Positions 24,093 through 32,531 of a stretch of 64,000 nt of DNA are shown here, piece after piece. The position numbers and the translations under genes are program-made. This DNA is from CAZTQN01 sp964615765 (GTDB taxonomy: Bacteria > Planctomycetota > Phycisphaerae > Phycisphaerales > UBA1924), in NCBI GenBank assembly GCA_964615765.1, contig CAZTQN010000005.1, positions 1 to 64,000 of the forward strand. Direction: 5' to 3'. Numbering within the stretch: position 1 is the first letter of the stretch; each line of letters opens with the position of its first letter. A model generated the notes under the pieces. The model ran no database searches and was not told where the DNA came from. It saw only the letters and a program-made list of their open reading frames with translations.

Positions 24093-25373
24093 ATGAGCGG
24101 AACGGGACAGGGCAACGGAGCAACGCCGGACCGGGCCGCGGCTGCGGGTGCGGGTGCGGGTGCGGGCGGGGGGAGCGCTGCGGGGCGCGGGGCGGCGGTG
24201 CGCGTGCTGGTGGTGGATGACTCGGCGTTCATGCGCAAGGCGCTGAGCCAGCTGATCAACTCCGACCCCGGGCTGACGGTGATCGACACGGCCCGCAACG
24301 GCGAGGAGATGATCGAGAAAGTCCGGAAGATGAACCCGGACGTGGTCACGCTGGACATCGAGATGCCGGTGCTCAACGGGCACGAGGCGCTCAAGCGGCT
24401 GAAGGCGATCGAGTCGACGTTGCCGGAAGGGATGCCGGCGGTGCTCGTGTGCTCGAGTCTGACGTCGGCCGGGTCGCACGATGCGCTGCAGGCGCTCAGC
24501 GAGGGCGCGGCGGACGTGATCGCGAAAGAGGCGTCGTTCTACAGCGCCAACATGGACGCGATGCGCGATGAGCTGGTGCGGAAGATCAAGGCGGTGGCGC
24601 CGGGGCGGCGGCGGCGGGTGATGGACGGGACGGGGGCGGCGGGGGCGGCGGGCGGTGGGGCGGCGGGGACGCTGTCGCCGTGGGCGAAGGGTGCGTCGCC
24701 GGCGAAGCTGCCGATTTTCACCAAGGAGCTGCCGGCGTTTGCGACGGTGGAGCCGCGCGAGGTGCCGCTGCGTGGGAAGACGTTCTCGGTGATCGCGATC
24801 GGGGCGTCGACGGGCGGGCCGCCGGTGCTCGAGAAGGTGTTGTCGGCGTTGCCGGCGGACCTGCCGTGCCCGATCGTGATTGCGCAGCACATGCCGGCGA
24901 CGTTCACGAAGGCGATGAGCGAGCGGTTGGACGGGCTGAGCCCGTTGAGCGTGATTCACGGGGAGCACGGGATGCCGCTGCACGCGGGGAGCGTGTACGT
25001 GATCCCGGGCGGGCAGCACGGGCGTGTGCGGAGCATGGGGGGCGGGCCGCTGCGGCTGGAGGTGAGTCCGGAGCCGCGGACGGCGCCGTTCAAGCCGAGC
25101 GTGACGGAGCTGTTGATGTCGGTGGCGCAGCACGCGGGGAATCGCGGGCTGGGGGTGGTGTTCACGGGCATCGGGGATGACGGGAAGCTGGGGGCTGGGG
25201 CGCTGCTTGCGGCGGGGGGGCTGGTGTTTGCGCAGGACCCGGCGACGAGCGCGGTGTATGGAATGCCTCGGGCGGCGGGGGAAGTGGGCGGGACGGTGAT
25301 GACTCCGGACCAGGTGGCGCGGTCGATCGCGTCGCTCGGGTCGCGACTCAAGACCGATAGTCGGGCGGCGTGA
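24093..25373 (+). CDS. cheB: Chemotaxis protein-glutamate methylesterase CheB
   Basis: This response-regulator enzyme removes methyl groups from (and deamidates) chemoreceptors. A 35-residue Gly/Ala leader precedes the receiver domain: Asp42-Asp43 in VVDDSAFMR and the phospho-acceptor Asp88 in TLDIEMPVLNG. The catalytic domain shows the triad in GASTGGPPVLEKVL (Ser), IAQHMPATFT (His) and FTGIGDDG (Asp). The linker is rich in Gly and Ala. At 426 residues it is somewhat longer than E. coli CheB (349) because of leader and linker. It opens the cluster cheB-cheW-cheR-cheA-cheX-cheY, all on one strand. Start 24093 is preferred to upstream in-frame codons that would run through the tRNA region. Confidence 0.96.
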   Translation: MSGTGQGNGATPDRAAAAGAGAGAGGGSAAGRGAAVRVLVVDDSAFMRKALSQLINSDPGLTVIDTARNGEEMIEKVRKMNPDVVTLDIEMPVLNGHEALKRLKAIESTLPEGMPAVLVCSSLTSAGSHDALQALSEGAADVIAKEASFYSANMDAMRDELVRKIKAVAPGRRRRVMDGTGAAGAAGGGAAGTLSPWAKGASPAKLPIFTKELPAFATVEPREVPLRGKTFSVIAIGASTGGPPVLEKVLSALPADLPCPIVIAQHMPATFTKAMSERLDGLSPLSVIHGEHGMPLHAGSVYVIPGGQHGRVRSMGGGPLRLEVSPEPRTAPFKPSVTELLMSVAQHAGNRGLGVVFTGIGDDGKLGAGALLAAGGLVFAQDPATSAVYGMPRAAGEVGGTVMTPDQVARSIASLGSRLKTDSRAA

Positions 25374-25501
25374 CGTTGGTTGAGGGGGGAGAGGGGCGGA
25401 AGGGTGAACAGAGCGTGAATCGCCGGACTGGTCGGGCCGATACCGACGCCGGCTCGGTGGGCGGAGCGAACTTCCGCCGGGGCCAGACGGAGGCACACGA
25501 C

Positions 25502-26026
25502 ATGAGCGGCGCGGCGATGCAGAGCGAGAGTCTGTCGGAAGTGATCCACAACGCGCGGGCCAGCGGGACGGCGGTGACGCTGCAGCTGGTGACGTTCGGG
25601 CTGGGGAGCGAAGAGTTCGGGGTGGACATTCTGGCGGTGCACGAGATCAACCGGATGCTGTCGTTGACGCGGGTGCCGCAGGCGCCGCCGGAGGTTGAAG
25701 GGGTGATCAACCTGCGCGGGAAGATCATCCCGGTGATCGAGCTGCGTCGGCGGTTCCGGATGCCGGAGAGCGAGCGGAGCGAGTCGAGCCGGATCATCGT
25801 GGTGGAAGTCGGGGACAAGGTGATCGGGTTCATCGTGGACCGCGTGCACGAGGTCCTGCGGATGGATAGCTCGATCGTCGAGCCGGCGCCGGCGATGGTG
25901 TGCTCGATCGATTCGGACTTCATCGCGGGCGTGGGCAAGCTGCCGGACCGGCTGCTGATCCTGCTGGACCTGCACAAGCTGTTCGACGAGGCGACGCTGA
26001 AGACGGCGGCGAAGCTCGCGGCGTGA
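25502..26026 (+). CDS. cheW: Chemotaxis coupling protein CheW
   Basis: This is a 174-residue SH3-like adaptor that links chemoreceptors to CheA. The core begins at LQLVTFGLGSEEFGVDIL and has RVPQAPPEVEGVINLRGKII with the conserved PP.VEGVINLRG motif. VIGFIVDRVHEVLRM follows, then a closing helix, KLFDEATLKTAAKLAA. The 25-residue N-terminal extension precedes the core. The ATG at 25502 follows ACACGAC with a weak ribosome binding site. The open frame begins earlier (25370, overlapping the cheB stop), so a longer form is possible but reads as non-conserved Arg/Gly-rich sequence. Confidence 0.95.
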   Translation: MSGAAMQSESLSEVIHNARASGTAVTLQLVTFGLGSEEFGVDILAVHEINRMLSLTRVPQAPPEVEGVINLRGKIIPVIELRRRFRMPESERSESSRIIVVEVGDKVIGFIVDRVHEVLRMDSSIVEPAPAMVCSIDSDFIAGVGKLPDRLLILLDLHKLFDEATLKTAAKLAA

Positions 26027-26159
26027 GCCGCGGCGGCGCGAGAGCGTGAGCGAGAGAGCGAGCACTCTGGGGATGACGGGGGCGGGGGCGTCGAGCCCTT
26101 GCCCCCAGCGCTTCCCGACGAGCCTTTTTTCGAACCTTCTGGATCGCACGAGAGCCGAC

Positions 26160-27035
26160 ATGTCTGATACGACGTCCGCCAAACTGACGATGACCGGCGC
26201 GCAGTTCTCGAAGCTGGCGAAGATCATCTACGACCGTGCCGGGATTCACTTCCCGGAGACGAAGAAGTACGTGCTCGAGTCTCGGCTGGCGCGCCGGCTG
26301 AACGAGCTCGACATGGACAACTACGACACGTACATCGCCTTCCTGACGATGGGCCCGTACCAGCAGGAAGAGTTCCAGGAGATGTTCAACAAGATCACGA
26401 TCAACGAGACGTCGTTCTTCCGGAACGAGCCTCAGCTGGACGTGTTCGAGAAGCAGACCCTGCCGGAACTGCTGGAAGCGCGGAAGGGCGTGAAGCGGCT
26501 GCGGATCTGGTCGGCGGCGTGCTCGAGCGGCGAGGAGCCGTACACGCTGGCGATCATGATTCACCGGTCGCTGGGGCTTCGGCTGATGGACTGGCGGGTG
26601 GAGATCCTGGGGACGGACATCTCGGAGCTGGCGCTGGAGACGGCGCAGTCGGGCAAGTACACGGATTATGCGCTGCGGTCGACGCCGCCTTTGGTGAAGC
26701 AGCGGTACTTCAAGCACGAGGGCGCGTTCTGGGTGCTTGATCCGACGATCAAGTCGATGGTGAACTTCGAGGTGCACAACCTGAAGGATCGCCTGGCGGC
26801 GAAGCGTCACGGGCAGTGGGACGCGATCTTCTGCCGCAACGTGCTGATCTACTTCGACAACCCGATGAAGGAGCAGGTGATCAAGACGTTCTGGGAGCAG
26901 CTGCGCCCGGACGGGACCTTGTTCATCGGGCACTCGGAGACGCTGCGCGGGCTGCCGGTGGGCTTCGAGCAGCTGCCGATGCCGCAGGGCTTCTGCTACA
27001 AGCGGCTGGACGACGGGTCGGCGAAGGTGGTCTGA
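26160..27035 (+). CDS. cheR: Chemotaxis protein methyltransferase CheR
   Basis: This SAM-dependent enzyme methylates glutamates in chemoreceptors and acts opposite CheB. The N-terminal helical domain is followed by KITINETSFFRNEPQ. SAM motif I is RIWSAACSSGEEPYTLA, then ILGTDISELALETA, and CRNVLIYFDN precedes the final LFIGHSETL and FCYKRL. At 291 residues it has the standard length. The start at 26160 excludes a poorly conserved upstream stretch. No receptor gene is nearby, so receptors are presumably encoded elsewhere. Confidence 0.96.
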   Translation: MSDTTSAKLTMTGAQFSKLAKIIYDRAGIHFPETKKYVLESRLARRLNELDMDNYDTYIAFLTMGPYQQEEFQEMFNKITINETSFFRNEPQLDVFEKQTLPELLEARKGVKRLRIWSAACSSGEEPYTLAIMIHRSLGLRLMDWRVEILGTDISELALETAQSGKYTDYALRSTPPLVKQRYFKHEGAFWVLDPTIKSMVNFEVHNLKDRLAAKRHGQWDAIFCRNVLIYFDNPMKEQVIKTFWEQLRPDGTLFIGHSETLRGLPVGFEQLPMPQGFCYKRLDDGSAKVV

Positions 27036-27071
27036 GACGGTGGGATCGCGGACAGCACGAGGAGACCGGGC

Positions 27072-29753
27072 GTGAACGGGTTTGACCAGGAAATCCTGCA
27101 AGACTTTCTGACCGAGTCGGGCGAGCTGCTGGAGCAGCTGGACAAGGACCTGGTGCTGCTGGAGCAGTCGCCGCGGGATCCGGAGCTGCTCAACCGGGTG
27201 TTCCGCGCGCTGCACACGATCAAGGGGAGCGCGAGCTTCCTGCAGCTGACGAACCTGGTGAGCGTGGCGCACGCGGCTGAGTCGGCGCTGAACGCGGCCC
27301 GCAACGGGCAGGTCGTGGTCGGGAAGGAGGCGATGGACCTTCTCCTGGCGGCGGTGGACGTGATCAAGCGACAGTTCGGGGATCTGAGCGCGGGGCGCGC
27401 GCTCGCGAAGGCGGGGGACGATCTGGTCGCGGGGTTGACGGCGATCGGCGAGGGACGCTCGCCGAGCGCGGCGGGCGCGGGGGCCGGGCACGGCACCGAG
27501 ACGGACAGCGCGATCGGCGGACTCGCCGCGGCGCACGGCGCGAGCGGGCCGACGGCGACGCGGACGCCGCTGCTGCTTAGCGACAACAAGCTGATGCTCG
27601 TGGAGTTCCTGGTCTCGGACCTGCGCGAGACGGTGGCGAAGGTTGAGCGGTCGATCGGACAGATGGGGGATGCGGGCGCGCGGAGCGCGGCGTGCGTGGA
27701 GATCGCCGAGCACGCCGACGCGCTGCTCAAGCATGCGCAGTTCTTTGACTTCACGACGATGCGGGACCTGGCGCAGGCGCTGTACCGCGTGGCGGGCGCG
27801 GGGGCGCGGCTGTCGGCGGAGCAGATCGCGCAGGTGACGCCGCGGTTGGCGGGGATCGTGTGGCTGATCCGCGAGCAGGCCGAGGGGCTTGGGCAGTTGC
27901 AACTGGTGACGCGCCCGGTGCACGGGCTGTGCCATGTGCTGGAGCAGATCGCGGGCGGGGAAGAGTTGACGGCGTGGCAGGTACTGGCGGAGGGGAGCAC
28001 GGCGGAGGCGGCGCTGGTGCATGATGGGTGCGCCGATGCGCAGGAACTCGGCGCGAGCGCGAGTGCCGCGGCGACGACGAACGAACATGGGACGGCAGCC
28101 GCGGCGGGGATGCTGGACGCCGCGGTGATGGAGGAACAAACGTCCGTTGAGACGGCGGCGGCGACGACGGCGGCCGTGCCGGCGGCGACGGACGCCGTGG
28201 GCGCGAGCGTGAGCGCGACGGCGACGGTGCAGGCGATCGCGGAGACGCTGAGCCGGGGTGGCTCAGGGAGCGCGGTCGCGGCGGCAGCGCAGGTCGCGGC
28301 GGCGATGGCGGCGGCAACGGACGCGCCGGCGAACACGATGGCGGGTGCGGGGGGTACGGGAGGTCCGGCGGGCACGGCTGGCGGGGCGGCGGCGGGGGCG
28401 GCGGGGGCGCAGAACGCCGCGGCTCAGGCCGGGGCCGCGCAGGGCGCCGGGGCCCAGGTCGAGCAGACCATCCGCGTGGAGGTCGGGCGGCTGGAGGCGC
28501 TGCTCAACCTGGTTGGCGAGCTGGTGCTGCAGAAGAACCGGATCTCGTCCATCGCGCGGCAGGCGGTGGCGCTGGCCTCGGGCCCGCAGGAACTGCGCGA
28601 CCAGATCGGTATGGCGGCGGGGCAACTGGACCGCGTGACGGGCGACATCCAGGTCGCGGTCATGCGGACGCGCATGCAGCCCTTGGACAAGCTGTTCGGC
28701 AAGTACCCGCGGCTGATCCGCGACCTGGCCCGCAAGACGGGCAAGGACATCCACCTCGAGATCGAGGGCGGGGAGACGGAAGTCGACAAGTCGGTGATCG
28801 AAGAGCTGGGCGATCCGCTGGTGCACATCATGCGGAACTCGGCGGATCACGGGATCGAGACGCCGGAGGAGCGGCGGGCGGCGGGCAAGGGGGCGCAGGG
28901 GACGATCCGGCTCAGCGCGCGGCACGAGGGGAGCCACGTGGTGATCCGCATCCAGGATGACGGGCGCGGGCTCAGCCGGGCGCGGATCTCCAGGAAGGCG
29001 GTCGAGCGCGGGCTGCACAGCGAGCAGGATTTGGCGCGGATGTCGGACCGCGAGGTGAACCAGATCATCTTCGCCGCGGGCTTCTCGACGGCGGACAAGG
29101 TGACGGACCTTTCCGGGCGCGGCGTCGGGATGGACGTGGTTCGGACGAACATCGAGAAGATCAAGGGTGTGATCGAGCTCGAATCGGCGGAGGGGCAGGG
29201 GACGACGATCGTGATCCGCATCCCGCTGACGGTGGCGATCATGACGGCGATGATGGTGGGCGTCGGGGACGAGACGTACGCGATCCCGCTGTCGAGCATC
29301 ACGGAGATCGTCAAGCCCGAGGGGACGCAGCTGGGGAGCGTGAACGGGCATCCGGTGCTGCGGCTGCGGGACCGGGTGCTGCCCTTGCTGTCGGCGTGCG
29401 ACTTGTTCGAGCTGCAGGCGGCGCGGCGGGCGCCGACGCCGTTCGCGGTCATCTGCGGCGTGGGCGACAAGCGCGTGGGCGTGCAGGTGAGCCGGCTGAT
29501 CGGTCAGCAGGAAGTGGTCGTCAAGCCGCTGGACGGCGTGGTGAAGAAGGCCGGGCCGGTGAGCGGCGCGACGGTGCGCGATGACGGTGGCGTGAGCCTG
29601 ATCGTGGACATCGCGGCGGTGGTGCGGCTTGGTGAGCAGCAGGCGACGCAGCGGCTGAAGGAGCCGGTGCGTGCGGGCGGGGCGGGGAGTGTGGGCGGGG
29701 TGGGCGGGGTGGGCGGGACGTCCGAGAGGCGGGCGGCGGCGAAGGCCGCGTGA
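27072..29753 (+). CDS. cheA: Chemotaxis histidine kinase CheA
   Basis: This is an 893-residue hybrid of the usual CheA domains. The HPt domain carries the phosphorylated His48 in RALHTIKGSASFLQL. A middle region (about 175-300) is helical, followed by an Ala/Gly-rich linker up to about residue 460. Then come the dimerisation helix (GRLEALLNLVGELVLQKNRI), the kinase core with the N box (LVHIMRNSADHGIETP), G1 (DDGRGLSR) and G2 (SGRGVGMDVVR), and the CheW-like regulatory domain (TYAIPLSSITEIVKPE). It phosphorylates CheY and CheB. The C-terminal tail carries an in-frame GVGGVGG repeat (29690-29719). The GTG start follows CACGAGGAGACCGGGC, a good Shine-Dalgarno. Confidence 0.96.
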   Translation: MNGFDQEILQDFLTESGELLEQLDKDLVLLEQSPRDPELLNRVFRALHTIKGSASFLQLTNLVSVAHAAESALNAARNGQVVVGKEAMDLLLAAVDVIKRQFGDLSAGRALAKAGDDLVAGLTAIGEGRSPSAAGAGAGHGTETDSAIGGLAAAHGASGPTATRTPLLLSDNKLMLVEFLVSDLRETVAKVERSIGQMGDAGARSAACVEIAEHADALLKHAQFFDFTTMRDLAQALYRVAGAGARLSAEQIAQVTPRLAGIVWLIREQAEGLGQLQLVTRPVHGLCHVLEQIAGGEELTAWQVLAEGSTAEAALVHDGCADAQELGASASAAATTNEHGTAAAAGMLDAAVMEEQTSVETAAATTAAVPAATDAVGASVSATATVQAIAETLSRGGSGSAVAAAAQVAAAMAAATDAPANTMAGAGGTGGPAGTAGGAAAGAAGAQNAAAQAGAAQGAGAQVEQTIRVEVGRLEALLNLVGELVLQKNRISSIARQAVALASGPQELRDQIGMAAGQLDRVTGDIQVAVMRTRMQPLDKLFGKYPRLIRDLARKTGKDIHLEIEGGETEVDKSVIEELGDPLVHIMRNSADHGIETPEERRAAGKGAQGTIRLSARHEGSHVVIRIQDDGRGLSRARISRKAVERGLHSEQDLARMSDREVNQIIFAAGFSTADKVTDLSGRGVGMDVVRTNIEKIKGVIELESAEGQGTTIVIRIPLTVAIMTAMMVGVGDETYAIPLSSITEIVKPEGTQLGSVNGHPVLRLRDRVLPLLSACDLFELQAARRAPTPFAVICGVGDKRVGVQVSRLIGQQEVVVKPLDGVVKKAGPVSGATVRDDGGVSLIVDIAAVVRLGEQQATQRLKEPVRAGGAGSVGGVGGVGGTSERRAAAKAA

Positions 29754-29860
29754 GACGGAGATGGGATTGGGCTCGGAAACCCGGGCGCCGGCTCAGGCGA
29801 GCGGGTGATCAGCCGATAGTGACGGCACTGGGCGGTTCACAACCTTGAGGCGAGATTCTC

Positions 29861-30370
29861 ATGGATCCAGCGTTCATCACCCCGTTCATCGCGAGCATCC
29901 AGAACGTCTTCTCGACGATGATGCAGTTGCCGGTCACGATCGGCGAGCCGCATCTGAAGTCCGAGGGGAACCTGAGCTACGACATCTCGGGGATCATCGG
30001 CATGACGGGCGATGTGGTGGGGTCGGTGGTGGTGTCGTTCCCGTCGAGCACGGCGGTGGCGTGCGTCGCGCTGTTCAGCGGGACGAAGCTGGCGCCGGAT
30101 CACCCGGACTTCGCCGACGCGATCGGTGAGCTGGTGAACATGATCTCCGGGGGCGCGAAGGGGATGTTCCAGGGGAAGAAGAAGGTCTCGATCTCGTGCC
30201 CGAGCGTGGTGATGGGTCGGAGCCACATCGTGGCGCGGCAGAAGGACGTGCCGTGCATCGTGATCCCGTGCACGACCGACTGCGGTGAACTGGTGATCGA
30301 GGTTTCGATCCGCGAGGCGGCGACGGCCGGGGCCGCGGGCGCGGGGGTCGCGGCGGGCGCGACGCGGTAA
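29861..30370 (+). CDS. cheX: CheX-like CheY-P phosphatase
   Basis: This is a 169-residue protein of the CheC/CheX/FliY family. The catalytic Glu90 and Asn93 in IGELVNMISGGAKGMF match the E-x2-N motif required to dephosphorylate CheY-P. The flanking IIGMTGDVVGSVVVSF and HPDFADAIGE fit CheX. A single E-x2-N motif, as in CheX, argues against CheC, which has two. The C-terminal 15 residues are an Ala/Gly tail. It is immediately upstream of cheY, which makes the pairing functional. The ATG at 29861 follows TTGAGGCGAGATTCTC. Confidence 0.88.
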   Translation: MDPAFITPFIASIQNVFSTMMQLPVTIGEPHLKSEGNLSYDISGIIGMTGDVVGSVVVSFPSSTAVACVALFSGTKLAPDHPDFADAIGELVNMISGGAKGMFQGKKKVSISCPSVVMGRSHIVARQKDVPCIVIPCTTDCGELVIEVSIREAATAGAAGAGVAAGATR

Positions 30371-30405
30371 GGACACAGACAGGCAACCGGCCCAGGGACG
30401 GGCCA

Positions 30406-30424
30406 GGCGGACGGACCGTCCGCC
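30406..30424. other. Hairpin in the cheX-cheY gap
   Basis: GGCGGACG (30406-30413) pairs perfectly with CGTCCGCC (30417-30424), with a 3-nt loop. AACCGG and CCGGTT outside it can add a second layer. It may affect cheY transcription or mRNA processing. There is no T-run. Confidence 0.4.
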
Positions 30425-30450
30425 GGTTCAAGCGCGAAGCGGGATCCACC

Positions 30451-30825
30451 ATGAAGATTTTGCTCATCGACGACTCGAAGACGATGCGGAACATCCAGAA
30501 GTCGGTGCTGACCCAGCTCGGGTACACCGACGTGGCGGAGGCCTGCGACGGGCAGGACGCCCTGTCGAAGGTCGGCGCGTACCAGCCGGACCTGATCCTG
30601 GTCGACTGGAACATGCCGAACATGGACGGGCTGTCGTTCGTGAAGGCGTTCCGCCAGAGCAACAAGACCACGCCCTTGATCATGGTGACGACCGAGAGCG
30701 AGAAGTCGCGCGTCATCGAGGCGATCAAGGCGGGCGTGAACAACTACGTCGTCAAGCCCTTCACGCCGGACCTCCTGAGCCAGCGGATCACCGAGACTTT
30801 GAGCAAGTGCAAGGTCGCGGCCTGA
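30451..30825 (+). CDS. cheY: Chemotaxis response regulator CheY
   Basis: This is a 124-residue stand-alone receiver domain. Asp7-Asp8 bind Mg2+ and Asp52 in LVDWNMPNMDG is the phosphorylation site. Thr81 in MVTTESE and Lys102 in VVKPFTP complete the active site. Phosphorylated by CheA, it would act on the flagellar or pilus motor. The length is standard with no output domain. The ATG at 30451 follows a weak GGGATCCACC leader. Confidence 0.95.
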   Translation: MKILLIDDSKTMRNIQKSVLTQLGYTDVAEACDGQDALSKVGAYQPDLILVDWNMPNMDGLSFVKAFRQSNKTTPLIMVTTESEKSRVIEAIKAGVNNYVVKPFTPDLLSQRITETLSKCKVAA

Positions 30826-30898
30826 GCGCGTGGTGGCGGGGCGGGGGCACGCGGGCGGAGAGAGCGGGATGGACGGCGCCTGAACACGCCGAGGGCGC

Positions 30899-32467
30899 AT
30901 GCGGGATGAACTCGGGCAACTGGTGCGCGTGACGGTGAGCGCCGACGGGATGTCGGCGACGCTGACGCTCGACCGTGGCCTGCGCCCGGAGGAAGTGGAT
31001 CTCTCGACGGTGCTCGCGATGGTGCGGGTGCGTGTCGCGGCGGATGTCGCCGTGGAACGCGCCGTGTCGTCGCTTTTGGAGCGGTACCGCGCCGGTGTGG
31101 ACGGGCCGGTGGAAGGCGCGATCGCCGCGGGCGTGCCGCCGACGCACGGCGTCGACGGGCGCGTAGAACTGATCCCGCTGGAGCAGATCCTCGGGACCGG
31201 GGCGAGCGCGGAGAAGAGCGACGAGGCGCCGGCGGAGGTCGCGGCGGACGCGGACGATGCGGAGGCGCACGCGGGCGGGGCGTCGAAGGTGGATTTCTAC
31301 AAGTCGCTGATCCCGACGATCGCGCCGGGGACGCGGGTGGGGCGCGTGTTTGCGCCGACGCCGGGCGTGGACGGGCGGGACGTGACGGGGGCCGTGGTAC
31401 CGGCGCGGCCGGCGCGGGAGGCGGCCCTTGAGCTGGATGACTCCATCCGCAAGGAGGCGGAGGGGTGGCTGGTGGCGCAGCGCGGAGGCTTTCTGGAAGC
31501 GGCGCTGCCGCGGCTGTGCATCCGGTCGGTGCTGGATGTGCGGGCGGTGGATTTCTCGACGGGGAACGTTGAGTTCGCGGGGGATGTGACGGTTCGCGGG
31601 ACGGTAAAGGACTTGTTCAGCGTGCGCGCGGAGGGGAGCGTGCGCGTTGGGGACCTGGTGGAAGCGGCGACGGTGTGGGCGGGGACGGACGCGCTCCTGG
31701 TGGGCGGGATGTCGGGGCGCGGGAAGGGCGTGCTGTCGGTGCAGCGGGACGCGCAGGCGAAGTACCTGGACAATGTGCGCGCGGATATCGGGCGGGACTT
31801 GGTGCTGCTGCGGGAGATGGTGAACTGCCAGGCGCTGGTGGGCGGGCGCGTGACGTGCAGCCGGGGGTGGATCGCGGGCGGGGAACTGGTCGCGGGGCGA
31901 CGGGTCGAGGTCGCGGTGCTCGGGTCGGCCAATGGCACGGCGACGCGGGTGGCGCTCGGGCGCTTGCCGGAGCAGGAAGCGCTGCTGGCGGCGGCGGAAG
32001 AGGCGCTGGAGCAGCTGCGTGTGCGGACGGCGCGGAACGCGGAGCAGTTGGCGCCGATGCAGGCCGCCGGGACGCGCGGCGGGGCGTCGGTCGCGGAGAA
32101 GTTGACGGAACTGCGGTACGAGCAGTCGGTGCTGGTGAAGCGGGCGGCGGCGCTGGCGGTGCGGATCGATCAACTGCGGGCGTCGATCGCGCAGCGGGCG
32201 GAGTGCCAGTTGATCGTGCGCCGGCTGGTGCACCCGGGTGTGACGCTGTACATGGGGTCGTACGTCGCGGACTTCGATCACGAGCGGGCCGGGCCGCTGC
32301 GCGTGTTCGCGGAGGGGACGGGCGAGCCGAAGGTGACGTTCATCAGCAGCGGGCAGACGGAGCGGCTGGGAGCGATCGCGCGGGTGCGGCGGTATGACGG
32401 GTATCAGGGGCCGGGTTTGACGCGGTTGGCGGCGCCGGGGGCGAGCCGGTTGGCCCAGGCGGCGTGA
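30899..32467 (+). CDS. FapA / DUF342 family protein
   Basis: This 522-residue soluble protein resembles FapA (DUF342), which has an N-terminal region followed by a right-handed beta-helix-like domain. Visible pieces are TIAPGTRVGRVFAPTPGVDG, RDVTGAVVPA, VDFSTGNVEFAGDVTVRGTV (the diagnostic GNV.f.GdV.I.G repeat), GGRVTCSRGWIAGGELVAGR and LGS. A long coiled coil follows (about 375-440), then HPGVTLYMGSYVADFDHE and an end-domain. Family members affect cell surface, polar flagellum or swarming. Placement 74 nt after cheY suggests a motility link. The ATG at 30899 has no clear Shine-Dalgarno. Confidence 0.8.
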   Translation: MRDELGQLVRVTVSADGMSATLTLDRGLRPEEVDLSTVLAMVRVRVAADVAVERAVSSLLERYRAGVDGPVEGAIAAGVPPTHGVDGRVELIPLEQILGTGASAEKSDEAPAEVAADADDAEAHAGGASKVDFYKSLIPTIAPGTRVGRVFAPTPGVDGRDVTGAVVPARPAREAALELDDSIRKEAEGWLVAQRGGFLEAALPRLCIRSVLDVRAVDFSTGNVEFAGDVTVRGTVKDLFSVRAEGSVRVGDLVEAATVWAGTDALLVGGMSGRGKGVLSVQRDAQAKYLDNVRADIGRDLVLLREMVNCQALVGGRVTCSRGWIAGGELVAGRRVEVAVLGSANGTATRVALGRLPEQEALLAAAEEALEQLRVRTARNAEQLAPMQAAGTRGGASVAEKLTELRYEQSVLVKRAAALAVRIDQLRASIAQRAECQLIVRRLVHPGVTLYMGSYVADFDHERAGPLRVFAEGTGEPKVTFISSGQTERLGAIARVRRYDGYQGPGLTRLAAPGASRLAQAA

Positions 32468-32495
32468 GCGCCCTTGGGAGCCGGGAAAGGGGTCG

Positions 32496-32525
32496 TTGGG
32501 GGGGTTGGGGAAGCCGCACTACAAT
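32496..32525 (+). promoter_or_regulatory. Promoter of the CX4CH protein gene (leaderless)
   Basis: TACAAT (32520-32525) is a good -10 box 6 nt before the GTG at 32532. TTGGGG at 32496-32501, 18 nt upstream, could be the -35 element. Together they imply a leaderless transcript. Confidence 0.55.
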
Positions 32526-32531
32526 CGCCTC

